The notes under the pieces were generated by a model. It did not search any database. It had not been told where the DNA came from and worked only from the letters and a program-made list of their open reading frames with translations. From assembly GCF_015689335.1 (NCBI RefSeq), contig NZ_CP065053.1, positions 4,092,001 to 4,156,000 of the forward strand: a stretch of 64,000 bases of DNA. The letters run 5' to 3'. Positions 9,688 through 18,751 of the stretch are shown one piece after another. Within the stretch, counting starts at the first letter, position 1; every line of letters begins with the position of its first letter. Origin of the DNA: Massilia antarctica. Its GTDB lineage: Bacteria; Pseudomonadota; Gammaproteobacteria; Burkholderiales; Burkholderiaceae_D. The position numbers and the translations under genes were made by a program.

Positions 9688-10182
9688 ATGACCTTTGCCA
9701 CCACCGACCTGTGCGACGACCATCCCGAACTGCTGGAAGACGGCCGCCTGGCCGTGCTGCCGCCGCTGTTCAGGCATTTCGGGCAGCACCTGCGCTTTTG
9801 CGGCAAGGTCACCACCCTCAAGGTGTTCGAAGACAATGCCCTGGTGCGCGCCACGCTCGAAGCGCCCGGCAACGGCAACGTGCTGGTCATCGATGGCGGC
9901 GCCAGCCTGCGCCGCGCGCTGGTCGGCGGCCAGCTGGCCGTGCTGGCGCAGAACAATGGCTGGAGCGGCATCGTGGTCGATGGCTGCGTGCGCGACAGCG
10001 ACGAGATCAATGCCTGCGCCATCGGGGTGCGCGCGCTGGCTACCCATCCGCGCAAAAGCAGCAAGCTGGGCGCGGGCGAACGCAATGTGCGCATCTGCGT
10101 CAGCGGGGTGGCGGTGCAGCCGGGGGATTGGTTGTATGCCGATGCCGATGGCATCGTGGTGGCGCAGCAGAAGCTGGCCTGA
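9688..10182 (+). CDS. rraA: RraA family: ribonuclease E activity regulator / 4-hydroxy-4-methyl-2-oxoglutarate aldolase
   Basis: 164 residues, the usual length. The family core is clear: [22 protein letters not shown], the glycine-rich [20 protein letters not shown], and [17 protein letters not shown] with the conserved Arg-Asp pair that binds the divalent metal and substrate in aldolase members. Ending [15 protein letters not shown] is typical. Members either act as class II HMG/CHA aldolases or inhibit RNase E; the sequence does not separate the two. It stands alone, converging with the following minus-strand gene. Confidence 0.93.
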   Translation: MTFATTDLCDDHPELLEDGRLAVLPPLFRHFGQHLRFCGKVTTLKVFEDNALVRATLEAPGNGNVLVIDGGASLRRALVGGQLAVLAQNNGWSGIVVDGCVRDSDEINACAIGVRALATHPRKSSKLGAGERNVRICVSGVAVQPGDWLYADADGIVVAQQKLA

Positions 10183-10261
10183 GGCGCGCGGGAAGCGATA
10201 GCGCAACAACACTGCGCGCGGCGGCCGGGCCGGCGCGCGCAGGGAGGACGGGAACGCGGGC

Positions 10262-10852
10262 CTAGAACGCCGGCATGTCGAGCGCCTTGGCGACGTCGAC
10301 CTTGAACTTGGCGGCCTGGTCCTCGTTCGGAATTTCCTTGGCCAGGGCCATGACCACGGCGCGCACATCGGTGGCGCCATCGAAATGGTCGCCGCAGACA
10401 ATTTCCGCCATCGGTCCCACATACTTCACCAGGCACTTTTGCAAGGTGGCCTTGATGTCGGCCGTGAGGCCCGGGGTGGCGGCCGGACGCGCCGCGGCGG
10501 CGGCCGGACGCGCTGCGGCACCGCCCAGCACGCCGTTACCCGGCAAGTCGTCCAGGGTACCGTCGAGGTAGCCGAGCACGATCTCGGTCGGCCAGTCCAG
10601 TCCGTCGGCATTGACGACGCCGGCCTTGTCCAGGGTCAGGCGCGCATTCTGCATGGTGCGCATGATCGCCAGGCCATCGCGGCCGCGGCGGCCGCGGCAC
10701 AGGATGAAGACGATCTTGCCGCCTTGCAGGTGGACCTGGGCCATGCGGTTGTCGTCGCTGATCAGCAACGCCGTCCCGGTGACCCGCTGCGAGCAAAAGC
10801 TGGCGATCTGGTCGACCACATCGATAAACGGAATGAAATCCGGCTGTGTCAT
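10262..10852 (-). CDS. Small two-part protein, chemosensory-associated (DUF8082-like C-terminus)
   Basis: 196 residues, GAGAGG 8 bases upstream of ATG. Residues 1-95 form a small domain (TGTALLISDDNRMAQVHLQGGKIVFILC) resembling DUF4388-like modules found beside pilus and chemotaxis proteins. An Ala/Pro linker of about 20 residues follows, then a helical C-terminal domain (LTADIKATLQKCLVKYVGPM..VCGDHF) that I associate with DUF8082. It starts 21 bases after the stop of the sensor gene on the same strand, so the two form an operon. A role in reading out the sensor is inferred from position only. Confidence 0.65.
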   Translation of the reverse strand: MTQPDFIPFIDVVDQIASFCSQRVTGTALLISDDNRMAQVHLQGGKIVFILCRGRRGRDGLAIMRTMQNARLTLDKAGVVNADGLDWPTEIVLGYLDGTLDDLPGNGVLGGAAARPAAAAARPAATPGLTADIKATLQKCLVKYVGPMAEIVCGDHFDGATDVRAVVMALAKEIPNEDQAAKFKVDVAKALDMPAF

Positions 10853-10873
10853 ATTAGTAACCTCTCATCCGTA

Positions 10874-11959
10874 TCAAACCTTCTTACGCAGGCGATCCAT
10901 TGCCAGCTGAATGCTGACGCCGAGACGGTCAATGGCACGGGCCAGCGAGCCAATTTCATCGCCGCGCGCCGTTTGCGGGATATTGACTTGCAGTTCGCCG
11001 TTGCTGAGCTGACGGGCAATCGCGGTCAGTTCGTTGATCGGGCTGGTCAGTGCCTTGCCGAGGAAAATCGCCACGCCGATGACCAGCGCCATGGTGACGG
11101 CGATCAGGATGCGCGCTTCGCGTTCCATTTTATTCAGTGTTGCGTATGCTTCATCGTAATCTTGTTCAATCAGCAAAGTCCAGCCTTGTGGCAATTTACG
11201 CATGAAACCGATCACTTTACGGTCTTCCGAGGTGTACACGGTCGGGGCATCGGCAATGCCGGCCACCTTGAGGGCCGGGTAGGCGCTGAAATCCTGCAGC
11301 GCGGTACGCACCTTGGAGGCGTCGCCGTGGGCGATCACCTTGTGGCTGGCGTCGAGCAGGATGGCGCGGCCGGTTTCGCCGATGCGGGTATCGGTCACGA
11401 TCTTGGAAATATCGGTCAGGTACATCGACATGGCCAGCACGCCGACCAGGGTGGCGTCGGCGTTGCGGATCGGGGTGGCCAGGATCAGTGCCGGCTTGCC
11501 GCTGGTTTTGCCGATCACGACCTGGCGGCCCACCGGTTGGCCTTTGATCACTTGCTGGAAGTAGCCACGGTCGCCGTACGGGGTCGGAGCGCCGCCGTCG
11601 TTGCGGCCGACGTTGGTGCCGTCCGGCAAGACCGTAAACATCAGGTACGACCATTCGTAGGTGGCGCCGGTGCTGACCAGGATCGGATTTTGCAGCTCGG
11701 CCTTCATCGAGATGATGTCTTTCAGGCGGGTGGTCTGGGCCATCGCGCGCAGATTGGTGTCGTCCCAGGCGTTGATGCCGGTGGCGACCGTGTTCATGGT
11801 CGAGACCAGGTTGGTCGACACGTTGTTGGTCAACTCCTGCTGCGCCGCGCGGTTACTCACAAACCATAAGGTGCACAACGGAATCAAGGTGACCGCGAGC
11901 AAGGTGATGAGTACTTTGTGAAAAATGTTTAGATTAAATTTTGAGTTCATGAGGTGCAT
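10874..11959 (-). CDS. dCache-HAMP membrane sensor lacking a methyl-accepting or catalytic output domain
   Basis: 361 residues (ATG 11959; ATG 11950 also possible). Order: membrane segment 1 (VLITLLAVTLIPLCTLWFV), a periplasmic double-Cache domain of about 240 residues (YFQQVIKGQPVGRQVVIGK, ALILATPIRNADATLVGVLA), membrane segment 2 (ILIAVTMALVIGVAIFLGKAL), then a HAMP linker (SPINELTAIARQLSNGELQV..RGDEIGSLARAIDRL). The protein ends right after HAMP with MDRLRKKV. Full chemoreceptors continue about 250 residues as a signalling coiled coil; nothing of that is present and no frameshift is visible in the following 21-base gap. It likely signals through a partner, perhaps the downstream gene. Confidence 0.85.
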   Translation of the reverse strand: MHLMNSKFNLNIFHKVLITLLAVTLIPLCTLWFVSNRAAQQELTNNVSTNLVSTMNTVATGINAWDDTNLRAMAQTTRLKDIISMKAELQNPILVSTGATYEWSYLMFTVLPDGTNVGRNDGGAPTPYGDRGYFQQVIKGQPVGRQVVIGKTSGKPALILATPIRNADATLVGVLAMSMYLTDISKIVTDTRIGETGRAILLDASHKVIAHGDASKVRTALQDFSAYPALKVAGIADAPTVYTSEDRKVIGFMRKLPQGWTLLIEQDYDEAYATLNKMEREARILIAVTMALVIGVAIFLGKALTSPINELTAIARQLSNGELQVNIPQTARGDEIGSLARAIDRLGVSIQLAMDRLRKKV

Positions 11960-12551
11960 TCGTAATGTAGGTCTGCTTGACGTGGCAGATCGTCCAGCGC
12001 ATCGGACATCAAGATACCGATTGCCGGGCCGGCACTCAACAGGGTGCCGGGCTTTTTATATTTGGCAACCATCTCGCTCGTTCTGCCGTGCGGCGAGATC
12101 GATATTTCGGAGGTATTGGTTGGTAGAATTGCACTGTCTGCCATGTCCGCGCCGCAATCTGTTGGGAGAGGTGGGGGCGGATTACGACAGCAGTGATGCA
12201 GGGTTGCCCGTAAGCACATTATTATACCGGGCTTTACGAAAAGCATGTGTTTTAGGCGGGTTCTCGTTGTTTTTCGTGAGAATTGCCCGTTCGTGTGCCT
12301 TTGCTGCAACAGAAGCGCCGCCGATTGTTGGCTCAACAGCAACTCATGCCGCGGCGCGTGCGCGGCCGTGGCAGCCCTCGCCCGGCGATTTCATCAGGCG
12401 CGCATGGCATTTCACGATGCAAAACGGTGCCGCAATAAAGCGCGCCAAGCTGCTTCCATTTGGAGAAATTTCATTTCGTATCGCGGGATTCGATTTTCAA
12501 GTAATTGATTTAAAACGAATTTAATTTAGTTATATGTCTTATATAAGAGTG
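11960..12551. other. Gene-free region between the sensor operon and aceA
   Basis: About 590 bases with no protein I can support. The open frames on both strands lack ribosome sites and family resemblance. It holds a plus-strand stem-loop followed by a T run at 12029-12055 and becomes AT-rich towards the aceA promoter. Confidence 0.6.
12029..12055 (+). terminator. Orphan rho-independent terminator-like hairpin
   Basis: A 7-base-pair stem CCGGCAC/GTGCCGG (12029-12035, 12044-12050) with an 8-base loop, followed by GCTTTTT. It points along the plus strand, where no gene lies upstream (the sensor gene is on the minus strand). It could end a small RNA starting near 11950-12000. Confidence 0.55.
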
Positions 12552-12580
12552 TTGTTGCAGCGCGCAAAAAGGTCTATGAT
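12552..12580 (+). promoter_or_regulatory. Sigma-70-type promoter of aceA
   Basis: A -35 TTGTTG (12552-12557) and -10 TATGAT (12575-12580), with a 17-base spacer. It lies about 50 bases upstream of the aceA start, which has AGGAGA at 12620-12625. Confidence 0.6.
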
Positions 12581-12630
12581 TTGTCTAAGGCATTTCGTTT
12601 CTTAACTCGGCTTTCAATTAGGAGAACACC

Positions 12631-13929
12631 ATGGCAACTCGTGAACAGCAAGTAGCAGACCTGCAAAAAGACTGGGACACCAACCCACGCTGGAAAGGCG
12701 TTGTACGTAACTACACCGCAGCCGACGTGGTGCGTCTGCGCGGCTCGCTCAAGATCGAGCACACCCTGGCCAAGCGTGGCGCGGAAAAATTGTGGGATTT
12801 GGTGAATAACGAGCCTTTCGTCAACGCGCTCGGCGCCATGACCGGCAACCAGGCCATGCAGCAGGTCAAGGCCGGCTTGAAAGCCATCTACCTGTCCGGC
12901 TGGCAAGTCGCAGGCGACGCCAACGTCGCTGGCGAAATGTATCCCGACCAATCGCTGTACCCGGCCAACTCGGTGCCGCTGGTCGTGCGCCGCATCAACA
13001 ACACCTTCCAGCGCGCCGACCAGATCCAATGGTCCGAAGGCAAGGATGACATCGATTACTTCGCACCGATCATCGCCGACGCGGAAGCCGGTTTCGGCGG
13101 CGTACTGAACGCTTATGAACTGATGAAGTCGATGATCGACGCGGGCGCCGCCGGCGTTCACTTCGAAGATCAGCTGGCGTCGGTCAAGAAATGCGGCCAC
13201 ATGGGCGGCAAAGTGCTGGTGCCAACCCGTGAAGCAGTCGAAAAGCTGACCGCGGCGCGCCTGGCGGCCGACGTGATGGGCACCTCGACCCTGGTGATCG
13301 CCCGTACCGATGCCGAAGCGGCCGACCTGCTGACCTCCGACGTGGACGACAACGACCGTGAATTCTGCACCGGCGAACGCACCGTGGAAGGCTTCTACAA
13401 AGTCCGTCCGGGCATCGAGCAAGCCATTTCGCGCGCCATCGCCTACGCACCGTTCGCCGACCTGGTCTGGTGCGAAACCGGCAAGCCGGACCTGGCTTTC
13501 GCCAAGCAGTTCGCCGATGCCGTGCACGCCAAGTTCCCAGGCAAGATGCTGGCTTACAACTGCTCGCCATCGTTCAACTGGAAAAAGAACCTGGACGATG
13601 CCACCATTGCCAAGTTCCAGAAAGAACTGGGCGCCATGGGTTACAAGTTCCAGTTCATCACCCTGGCCGGCTTCCATGCCCTGAACTACGGCATGTTCAA
13701 CCTGGCGCACGGTTATGCGCGCCGTCAGATGTCGGCCTTCGTGGAACTGCAGGAAGCCGAATTCGCCGCTGCCGACAAGGGCTTCACGGCCGTCAAGCAC
13801 CAGCGCGAAGTCGGTACCGGCTATTTCGACGCCGTCACCCAGACCATCCAGCAAAACCAGAGCTCGACCACCGCGCTGCATGGTTCGACCGAAGATGAAC
13901 AATTCTTCGACGAAAAGAAAGTAGCTTAA
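12631..13929 (+). CDS. aceA: Isocitrate lyase
   Basis: Cleaves isocitrate to glyoxylate and succinate, the first step of the glyoxylate shunt for growth on acetate and fatty acids. 432 residues, the usual bacterial length. The catalytic signature KKCGHMGGK is at about residues 185-194. Other conserved elements are GWQVAGDAN, the metal-binding region [21 protein letters not shown], and [15 protein letters not shown] substrate contacts seen here as [13 protein letters not shown]. Start supported by AGGAGA. It is monocistronic with its own promoter. The first gene of the shunt's other step (malate synthase) is not in the window. Confidence 0.98.
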   Translation: MATREQQVADLQKDWDTNPRWKGVVRNYTAADVVRLRGSLKIEHTLAKRGAEKLWDLVNNEPFVNALGAMTGNQAMQQVKAGLKAIYLSGWQVAGDANVAGEMYPDQSLYPANSVPLVVRRINNTFQRADQIQWSEGKDDIDYFAPIIADAEAGFGGVLNAYELMKSMIDAGAAGVHFEDQLASVKKCGHMGGKVLVPTREAVEKLTAARLAADVMGTSTLVIARTDAEAADLLTSDVDDNDREFCTGERTVEGFYKVRPGIEQAISRAIAYAPFADLVWCETGKPDLAFAKQFADAVHAKFPGKMLAYNCSPSFNWKKNLDDATIAKFQKELGAMGYKFQFITLAGFHALNYGMFNLAHGYARRQMSAFVELQEAEFAAADKGFTAVKHQREVGTGYFDAVTQTIQQNQSSTTALHGSTEDEQFFDEKKVA

Positions 13930-13942
13930 ACGCTATTGATCC

Positions 13943-13999
13943 GCGGCGCTTCCACAAGGAGCGCCGCCAGCGCGATGGCTTGGAGACGGGCCATCGCGC
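13943..13999 (+). other. Two adjacent stem-loops downstream of aceA
   Basis: Stem GCGGCGCT/AGCGCCGC (13943-13950, 13960-13967) and a 10-base-pair stem GCGCGATGGC/GCCATCGCGC (13970-13979, 13990-13999). Neither is followed by a T run, so they may protect the aceA mRNA 3' end or act as weak terminators. Confidence 0.55.
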
Positions 14000-14166
14000 G
14001 CCCCCACGGGTGGAAACGCACAGCGCCTTCTCCCTTGTCCGTCCCTGCTCCAGGGTGCGCGGCCAAGGGGGAGGGCGTTGTGCATTTACGCGCTTTTTGC
14101 GTCCGAACCGCCTTTATAGAGGATAATGGCGGCTCAGATCCCCCTTTTTTATGGAATACCCAAGCT

Positions 14167-15504
14167 ATGTTGAGCTACCGCCACGCCTTTCACGCGGGTA
14201 ATCACGCCGACGTCCTGAAACATTTCGTGCAGATTCAGCTGCACGAATACATGAATCAGAAAGACACGGCCTACACCTATATCGACACCCACTCCGGTGC
14301 CGGCGTGTATGCGCTCGATGGCGGTTACGCGTCCAAGAACGCCGAGTACGAAACCGGCATCGGCCCGCTGTGGGAGCGCAATGACTTGCCCAAGCCCCTG
14401 GCCGACTACGTCAAGCTGATCAAGGAACTCAATCCGAGCGGCAAGATGCGCTACTACCCGGGTTCGCCATACTGCGCCGACAAGCTCATGCGCGAGCACG
14501 ACAAGCTGCGCCTGTTCGAGCTGCATCCGGCCGACAGCAAGATCCTGGCCGATAATTTCCGCAAGGTCGAAGCGCACGCGGCGGCGCAGGGCGAACGCCC
14601 GAGCGCGCGCGGCCGCCGTGTGCTGATCGAGCGCGGCGATGGTTTCCACGCCCTCAAGACCCTGCTGCCGCCGCCATCGCGCCGCGCGCTGGTCCTGATC
14701 GACCCGCCGTACGAAGACAAGCAGGATTACCGCAAGGTGCGCGACGCGCTCGACGACGCGCTGGTGCGTTTCCCGTCCGGCATTTATGCGATCTGGTATC
14801 CGGTGCTGCAGCGCATGGAATCGCGCCAGTTCGCCGACAAGCTCAAGCGCCTGGCGGCCAAGGAATGGCTCAACGTCACCCTGACCATCACCACCCCGGG
14901 TCCGGACGGCTTCGGCCTGCACAGTAGCGGCATGTTCATCATCAACCCGCCGTACACCCTGGAGCCGACCTTGCGCCAGGTGATGCCTTACCTGGTGCAA
15001 GTGCTGGGCAAGAACGCCGACGCCACCTACGTGATCGAAAAAGGCACCCAGGTGACCGGCACGGCCAGCGCCCGCACCGGTGCCAACGGGGCCGTGCGCA
15101 TGCCGGTCGGTAACGCCCGCAAGGCCAGCCCGACCGCCGGAACCGGCAGCCTGCGCCTGCCCGGGCAAGCACCGGCCGGCACACCGGGCCAGGCTGGCGC
15201 CGCGCCGCGTGCGCCGGCCGCCAAGCGCCCCGGCGCAGGTTCCGCCGGCTCTGCCGTCGGCCTGGCCGGCAAGAGCGGCCGTCCCTCTGGCGCCGCCACC
15301 GGCGTGGCCGGCAAGAGCGCTCGTCCTGCCGGCGCTGCCGCCGGGGTGGCTGGCAAGAGCGGCCGTCCCACCGGCGCCGCCACCGGGGTGGCCGGCAAGA
15401 GCGGGCCTCCCACCGCCGCTTCCGGCAAGAGCGGCCGTCCAACCGAAGGCGGGTCCAGCGCCCGTCCCGCCGGCCCGCGCAACAGCGGTCCACGCCGTCC
15501 TTAG
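14167..15504 (+). CDS. rlmJ: 23S rRNA (adenine(2030)-N6)-methyltransferase RlmJ with long repetitive C-terminal tail
   Basis: SAM-dependent methylation of A2030 in 23S rRNA. I place the start at ATG 14167 because MLSYRHAFHAGNHADVLKH is the conserved family N-terminus; upstream in-frame sequence is not conserved-looking. The methyltransferase occupies about residues 1-290: YIDTHSGAGVY (SAM site) and the N6-adenine motif DPPYE near residue 179. The E. coli enzyme has about 280 residues; this one has 445. Residues about 295-445 are Gly/Ala/Pro/Lys/Arg-rich, with a 14-residue repeat of the type GVAGKSGRPTGAAT. The tail is predicted disordered and basic and may help RNA binding (inference). Confidence 0.93.
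   Translation: MLSYRHAFHAGNHADVLKHFVQIQLHEYMNQKDTAYTYIDTHSGAGVYALDGGYASKNAEYETGIGPLWERNDLPKPLADYVKLIKELNPSGKMRYYPGSPYCADKLMREHDKLRLFELHPADSKILADNFRKVEAHAAAQGERPSARGRRVLIERGDGFHALKTLLPPPSRRALVLIDPPYEDKQDYRKVRDALDDALVRFPSGIYAIWYPVLQRMESRQFADKLKRLAAKEWLNVTLTITTPGPDGFGLHSSGMFIINPPYTLEPTLRQVMPYLVQVLGKNADATYVIEKGTQVTGTASARTGANGAVRMPVGNARKASPTAGTGSLRLPGQAPAGTPGQAGAAPRAPAAKRPGAGSAGSAVGLAGKSGRPSGAATGVAGKSARPAGAAAGVAGKSGRPTGAATGVAGKSGPPTAASGKSGRPTEGGSSARPAGPRNSGPRRP
15259..15420 (+). repeat. 42-base tandem repeat in the rlmJ tail
   Basis: Three full 42-base units start at 15259, 15301 and 15343, with a partial fourth at 15385. Each encodes a 14-residue block GVAGKSGRPTGAAT or a close variant. Being a multiple of three, copy-number change would alter only tail length. 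Confidence 0.85.
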
Positions 15505-15571
15505 GCGTGGCCCCGTAGTATAGTCACCGCAGGAGGCGCCGCTGTCGGCGCTCCTGTTTTCCGGATCCCCC

Positions 15572-16822
15572 ATGCCTATTGATACCGTGGCCGAGCTGGC
15601 GCTGCCATCCGACGATTTTTTTCTCGCGCGCCAGCCTATTCTCGGACGCAACCAGCGACTGGTTGCCTTTGAACTCTTGTTTCGCAGCGCAGATGGCGGC
15701 GACGCAAATGTGACCGATCACGCTGCCGCCACCGCGGCGGTGATCTCGCACGCCTCCCAGCTCGGCATGGCCAGGGTGGTCGGCGAGCGCCTCGCGTTCG
15801 TGAATGTCGACGAGATCGTCCTCATGAGCGACTTCGTGCGCTTCCTGCCGCACGACAAGGTCATCCTCGAAATCCTCGAAACCGTGCAGGCCACGCCGGC
15901 CGTGATCGCGCGCGTGCGCGAACTGAAGCAGTTCGGCTTCAAGTTCGCCCTCGACGATGTGGTCGACGAGTCCGAGGACGTGCGCAAGCTGGTCGACCTG
16001 GTCGATATCATCAAGGTCGATGTGCAGGCCGTGCCGGCAGGCGCCTTGCCGGCGCTGGTGGCTGCCCTGAACGGACGCAACAAGAAACTGCTGGCCGAAA
16101 AGGTCGAGACGGTCGAGGAATTCGACGCCTGCATGGCGCTCGGCTTCGAGTTTTTCCAGGGTTATTATTTCGCGCGTCCGGCGATTTTGAGCGGCAAGAA
16201 AATCGCGCCGTCGGAACTGGTCATCCTGCGCCTGCTCGACCTGATCAATTCGGACGCCGACAATGCCGAGATCGAGCGCGCGGTCAAGCGCGACCCGCTG
16301 ATCAGCCTGAACTTGCTACGGCTGGTCAACACGCCGGCGGCCGGCGCGCGCGGACGCATCGACTCGCTGACCGAGGCGCTGTACGTGCTGGGGCGCCAGC
16401 AATTGCAGCGCTGGCTGCAAATCCTGCTGTACGCCAAGCCGGGCACCGCGGTCGAACTGAATTCGCCACTGCTGCAGATGGCCACCACGCGCGGCAAGCT
16501 GATGGAACTGATGACCCGGAAAGTGCAGGGCGCCAGCGCCGAGACCGGTTTTACGGTGGGCATCATGTCGCTGATGGATGCGCTATTTTCGATGTCGATG
16601 CAGGATATTCTCGCCACCGTGGTGGTGGCCGACGAAGTGCGCGCCGCCCTGCTGGAGCGCAAGGGGGTGCTGGGCGACATGCTGCGCGTGGTCGAGCTGC
16701 TGGAAAACCCCAGGCGCGGCCCGGAACTGGCCAGGTCGCTCAAGGCGCTCGGCCTCGGTGCCCAGGCCATGCGCGAGATCGAAATGGACGCCTTCGGCTG
16801 GGTGAACGAGCTGGTGGCCTGA
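15572..16822 (+). CDS. EAL-HDOD signalling protein (YuxH-like)
   Basis: 416 residues. The N-terminal half is an EAL-type c-di-GMP phosphodiesterase fold. E34 is kept in FELLFR, Asn in FVNVDE, Glu in VILEILET, an Asp-Asp pair in ALDDVV, Lys in DIIKVD, Glu in LLAEKVE and Gln in FFQGYYFARP. The loop normally reading DFGTG after the Asp pair is VVDES, so catalysis is uncertain. The C-terminal half is an HDOD domain (RAVKRDPLISLNLLRLVN..LGRQQLQRWLQILLY), a catalytically dead HD-like output module. Proteins of this plan usually act as regulators rather than enzymes. Monocistronic, 67 bases after rlmJ. Confidence 0.88.
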   Translation: MPIDTVAELALPSDDFFLARQPILGRNQRLVAFELLFRSADGGDANVTDHAAATAAVISHASQLGMARVVGERLAFVNVDEIVLMSDFVRFLPHDKVILEILETVQATPAVIARVRELKQFGFKFALDDVVDESEDVRKLVDLVDIIKVDVQAVPAGALPALVAALNGRNKKLLAEKVETVEEFDACMALGFEFFQGYYFARPAILSGKKIAPSELVILRLLDLINSDADNAEIERAVKRDPLISLNLLRLVNTPAAGARGRIDSLTEALYVLGRQQLQRWLQILLYAKPGTAVELNSPLLQMATTRGKLMELMTRKVQGASAETGFTVGIMSLMDALFSMSMQDILATVVVADEVRAALLERKGVLGDMLRVVELLENPRRGPELARSLKALGLGAQAMREIEMDAFGWVNELVA

Positions 16823-16835
16823 GGAGGCCGGGTCG

Positions 16836-17519
16836 CTAGGCCATCCAGAAAAACACGATCGTCATGCGCCTGTCGGCCTGTTCGAAGCCGAAATAACCGG
16901 TGGCCGAATGCACCAGGTTGCCCCGGTACAGCAGGATGCGGTTGAAGCGGTTTTCGATGCGGATTTCTTCTTGCCATGCATCTGGCGGCAAGGCCTTCAC
17001 ACCAAGCGCTTCGCGCAGATTGGCGTGCGGCGGGCTGCAGATATTGCCGCCGAGCGAACCGTTCGGATAACGCAGGCGGAAGAACGAGGTGCCGCAGGTG
17101 GGATCGGGATCGGGCGTGAGGTAGATCACGCAGGCGTAGCGGCACAGCTTGCGCGAATCGGTATGCGGACGCGCCGCGGACTCGTCCATGCCCACCAGTT
17201 GCACGTGATTATGGTTAAGCGTGCTGCCCTCGGGTGTCGATTCCTGCCACAGGCGTTTGGCGCCGGTCACCTTTTTGACCCATGCTTCGACATACGCCAT
17301 CTCGTCCGGCGTGAGCGCGTTCGGGCTACGCATGCCGGGCCACGGTTCGGCGCGGTGCGGCGCACCCAGCTGCCACTCGGTCTGGCTGTAGCAGCGCTGC
17401 GAAATGGCCAGCGCGTCCGGCAAAAAATCATCCTGCACCCAGTAATCGCGCCCTTCCTGCGGCCTGCGATAGGTCAAGGTGGGCAGTTTGAGCGGGGCGG
17501 GCTGGGATGGTCGGAGCAT
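16836..17519 (-). CDS. 2OG-Fe(II) oxygenase-like protein (DUF6445 type)
   Basis: 227 residues from ATG 17519, with AGAGGA about 10 bases upstream. The putative iron ligands are visible: ARPHTDSRKL (HxD) near residue 120 and the distal His in GNLVHSATGYFG near residue 205. Between them lie a jelly-roll-like strand pattern (YACVIYLTPD, GTSFFRLRYPNG) and a downstream Arg that could hold 2-oxoglutarate. This matches DUF6445 proteins; substrate unknown. It converges with the EAL-HDOD gene (13-base gap). Confidence 0.75.
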   Translation of the reverse strand: MLRPSQPAPLKLPTLTYRRPQEGRDYWVQDDFLPDALAISQRCYSQTEWQLGAPHRAEPWPGMRSPNALTPDEMAYVEAWVKKVTGAKRLWQESTPEGSTLNHNHVQLVGMDESAARPHTDSRKLCRYACVIYLTPDPDPTCGTSFFRLRYPNGSLGGNICSPPHANLREALGVKALPPDAWQEEIRIENRFNRILLYRGNLVHSATGYFGFEQADRRMTIVFFWMA

Positions 17520-17821
17520 GCGGGCATTTCCTCTGCGAATGGGGCGGATGGCAAAGCTGGTGCGGTGCAGGATAGCACCGCGCCCGCGCGATGACAATCG
17601 GGTGTGCGGCGCGTTTTCGCGTGCCGGCGACAGACGCCACGGCGATCGGGCTTGTGCCGATTCGCTTCGGGCACGTGCCGGATGCATGGGGTTGACATGG
17701 CGGTCTTCCCGCTCATTCGTCGCCAATCTCCACCGTCGGGCTCGTGCGCGCTGCCGGCGCGTCTTGTATGGCATCATTCCAGACAGCACCCCCGCATCTA
17801 ACCGAAAGGATCAGCGGCTAG

Positions 17822-18751
17822 ACGCGCATCAGCGAAACGCGCGCCGACCAGAAGGTCGTCCTTTACGGGTAGGGCGATCTAGGCCGCATGCGCTGGCGCC
17901 ACAGCGGCGGCATCACCGAATCGTTCAACTATGACGAAGGCAATTTCGGCAAGGGCAGGCTGACCAGTATTGCCGATGCCACCGGACGCACCGATTACGC
18001 CTACGACGTCGCCGGCCGGCTCGTCAGTCAGAAAAACGATCTTTACGGCGTCAAGTTCGCCACGTATTGGGGCTATGACCCTGCGGGCCGCAAAAGCGCC
18101 ATGAGCAATTCCAGCGGCTTTGGCGTCGGGTACGACTACGACGCGTACGGGCGCCTGTGGCGGCTGCGCAGCACCCTGGGCGGGAAGTGGGCGATCCTGG
18201 CCAGCGGATTCATCTACCAGCCGGCGACCGATCTTCTTTACGGCTGGCGCTTCGGCAACGGCCTGCCGCGCATGCTCACCTTCGACCAGGATGGACGCCT
18301 TGACCAGCTCGCCACGCCCGGGGTGCACAGCCTGGGATTCGACTACCACCCGAAAGGGACGATCTCGAAGGTCGTCGATGCGGTGTTTCCGGAACTGACG
18401 ACCGACTACGGCTACGACGAGGCCAGCCGGCTCGCCACCGCGACGCGCAGCGGGGACAACCAGTATTTTGCATGGGATGACGCGGGTAACAGGATCAAGC
18501 ATAGCCGTGAACGGACAGGCGACTTCAGTTACGCCTTGCACCCGAACACCAATCGGCTCAACTTATGGGCGGGGGCAGGGCAATCGCGCAGGTTCGACTA
18601 CGATGCCGTCGGCAGCGATATGCGAGTCAGCCGTGCGGTGGTGAGTGTGCCGAGCGGCTGTGGTTCGAGAACGGGTTGTCACTCGACACGGAGGCTTGGT
18701 CGGTGGAATTGGACACGAACGGTCGCATCATCAACCGCGCGAACAAAATAA
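17822..18751 (+). pseudogene. RHS/YD-repeat protein remnant
   Basis: An internal fragment of an RHS-type protein: repeated YD motifs YDEGNFGKGRLTSI, YDVAGRLVSQKND, YDPAGRKSAMSN, YDYDAYGRLWRLRS, YDEASRLATATR and WDDAGNRIKHS. Full-length RHS proteins exceed 1000 residues and carry secretion, core and toxin regions; none are here. An in-frame TAG at 17870-17872 interrupts TRADQKVVLYG-GDLGRM and looks like a 3-base insertion into LYGYDLGRM. Near 18640 the frame shifts, with a coherent C-terminal stretch (RLWFENGLSLDTEAWSVELD) in another frame. The fragment is thus broken at both ends and not a working toxin carrier. Confidence 0.85.

Noticed and set aside
11925..12524. Plus-strand frame of 199 codons upstream of aceA
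   Set aside because: Runs through a terminator hairpin, lacks a ribosome site, and its residues (many Arg, Cys, Phe) have no protein-like pattern.
12574..13902. Minus-strand open frame of 442 codons across aceA
   Set aside because: Antisense to a clear isocitrate lyase; codon-bias shadow without any recognisable domain.
13936..14166. 77-codon N-terminal extension of RlmJ
   Set aside because: The conserved N-terminus begins at MLSYRHAFHAGNH; the upstream part covers the aceA 3' hairpins.
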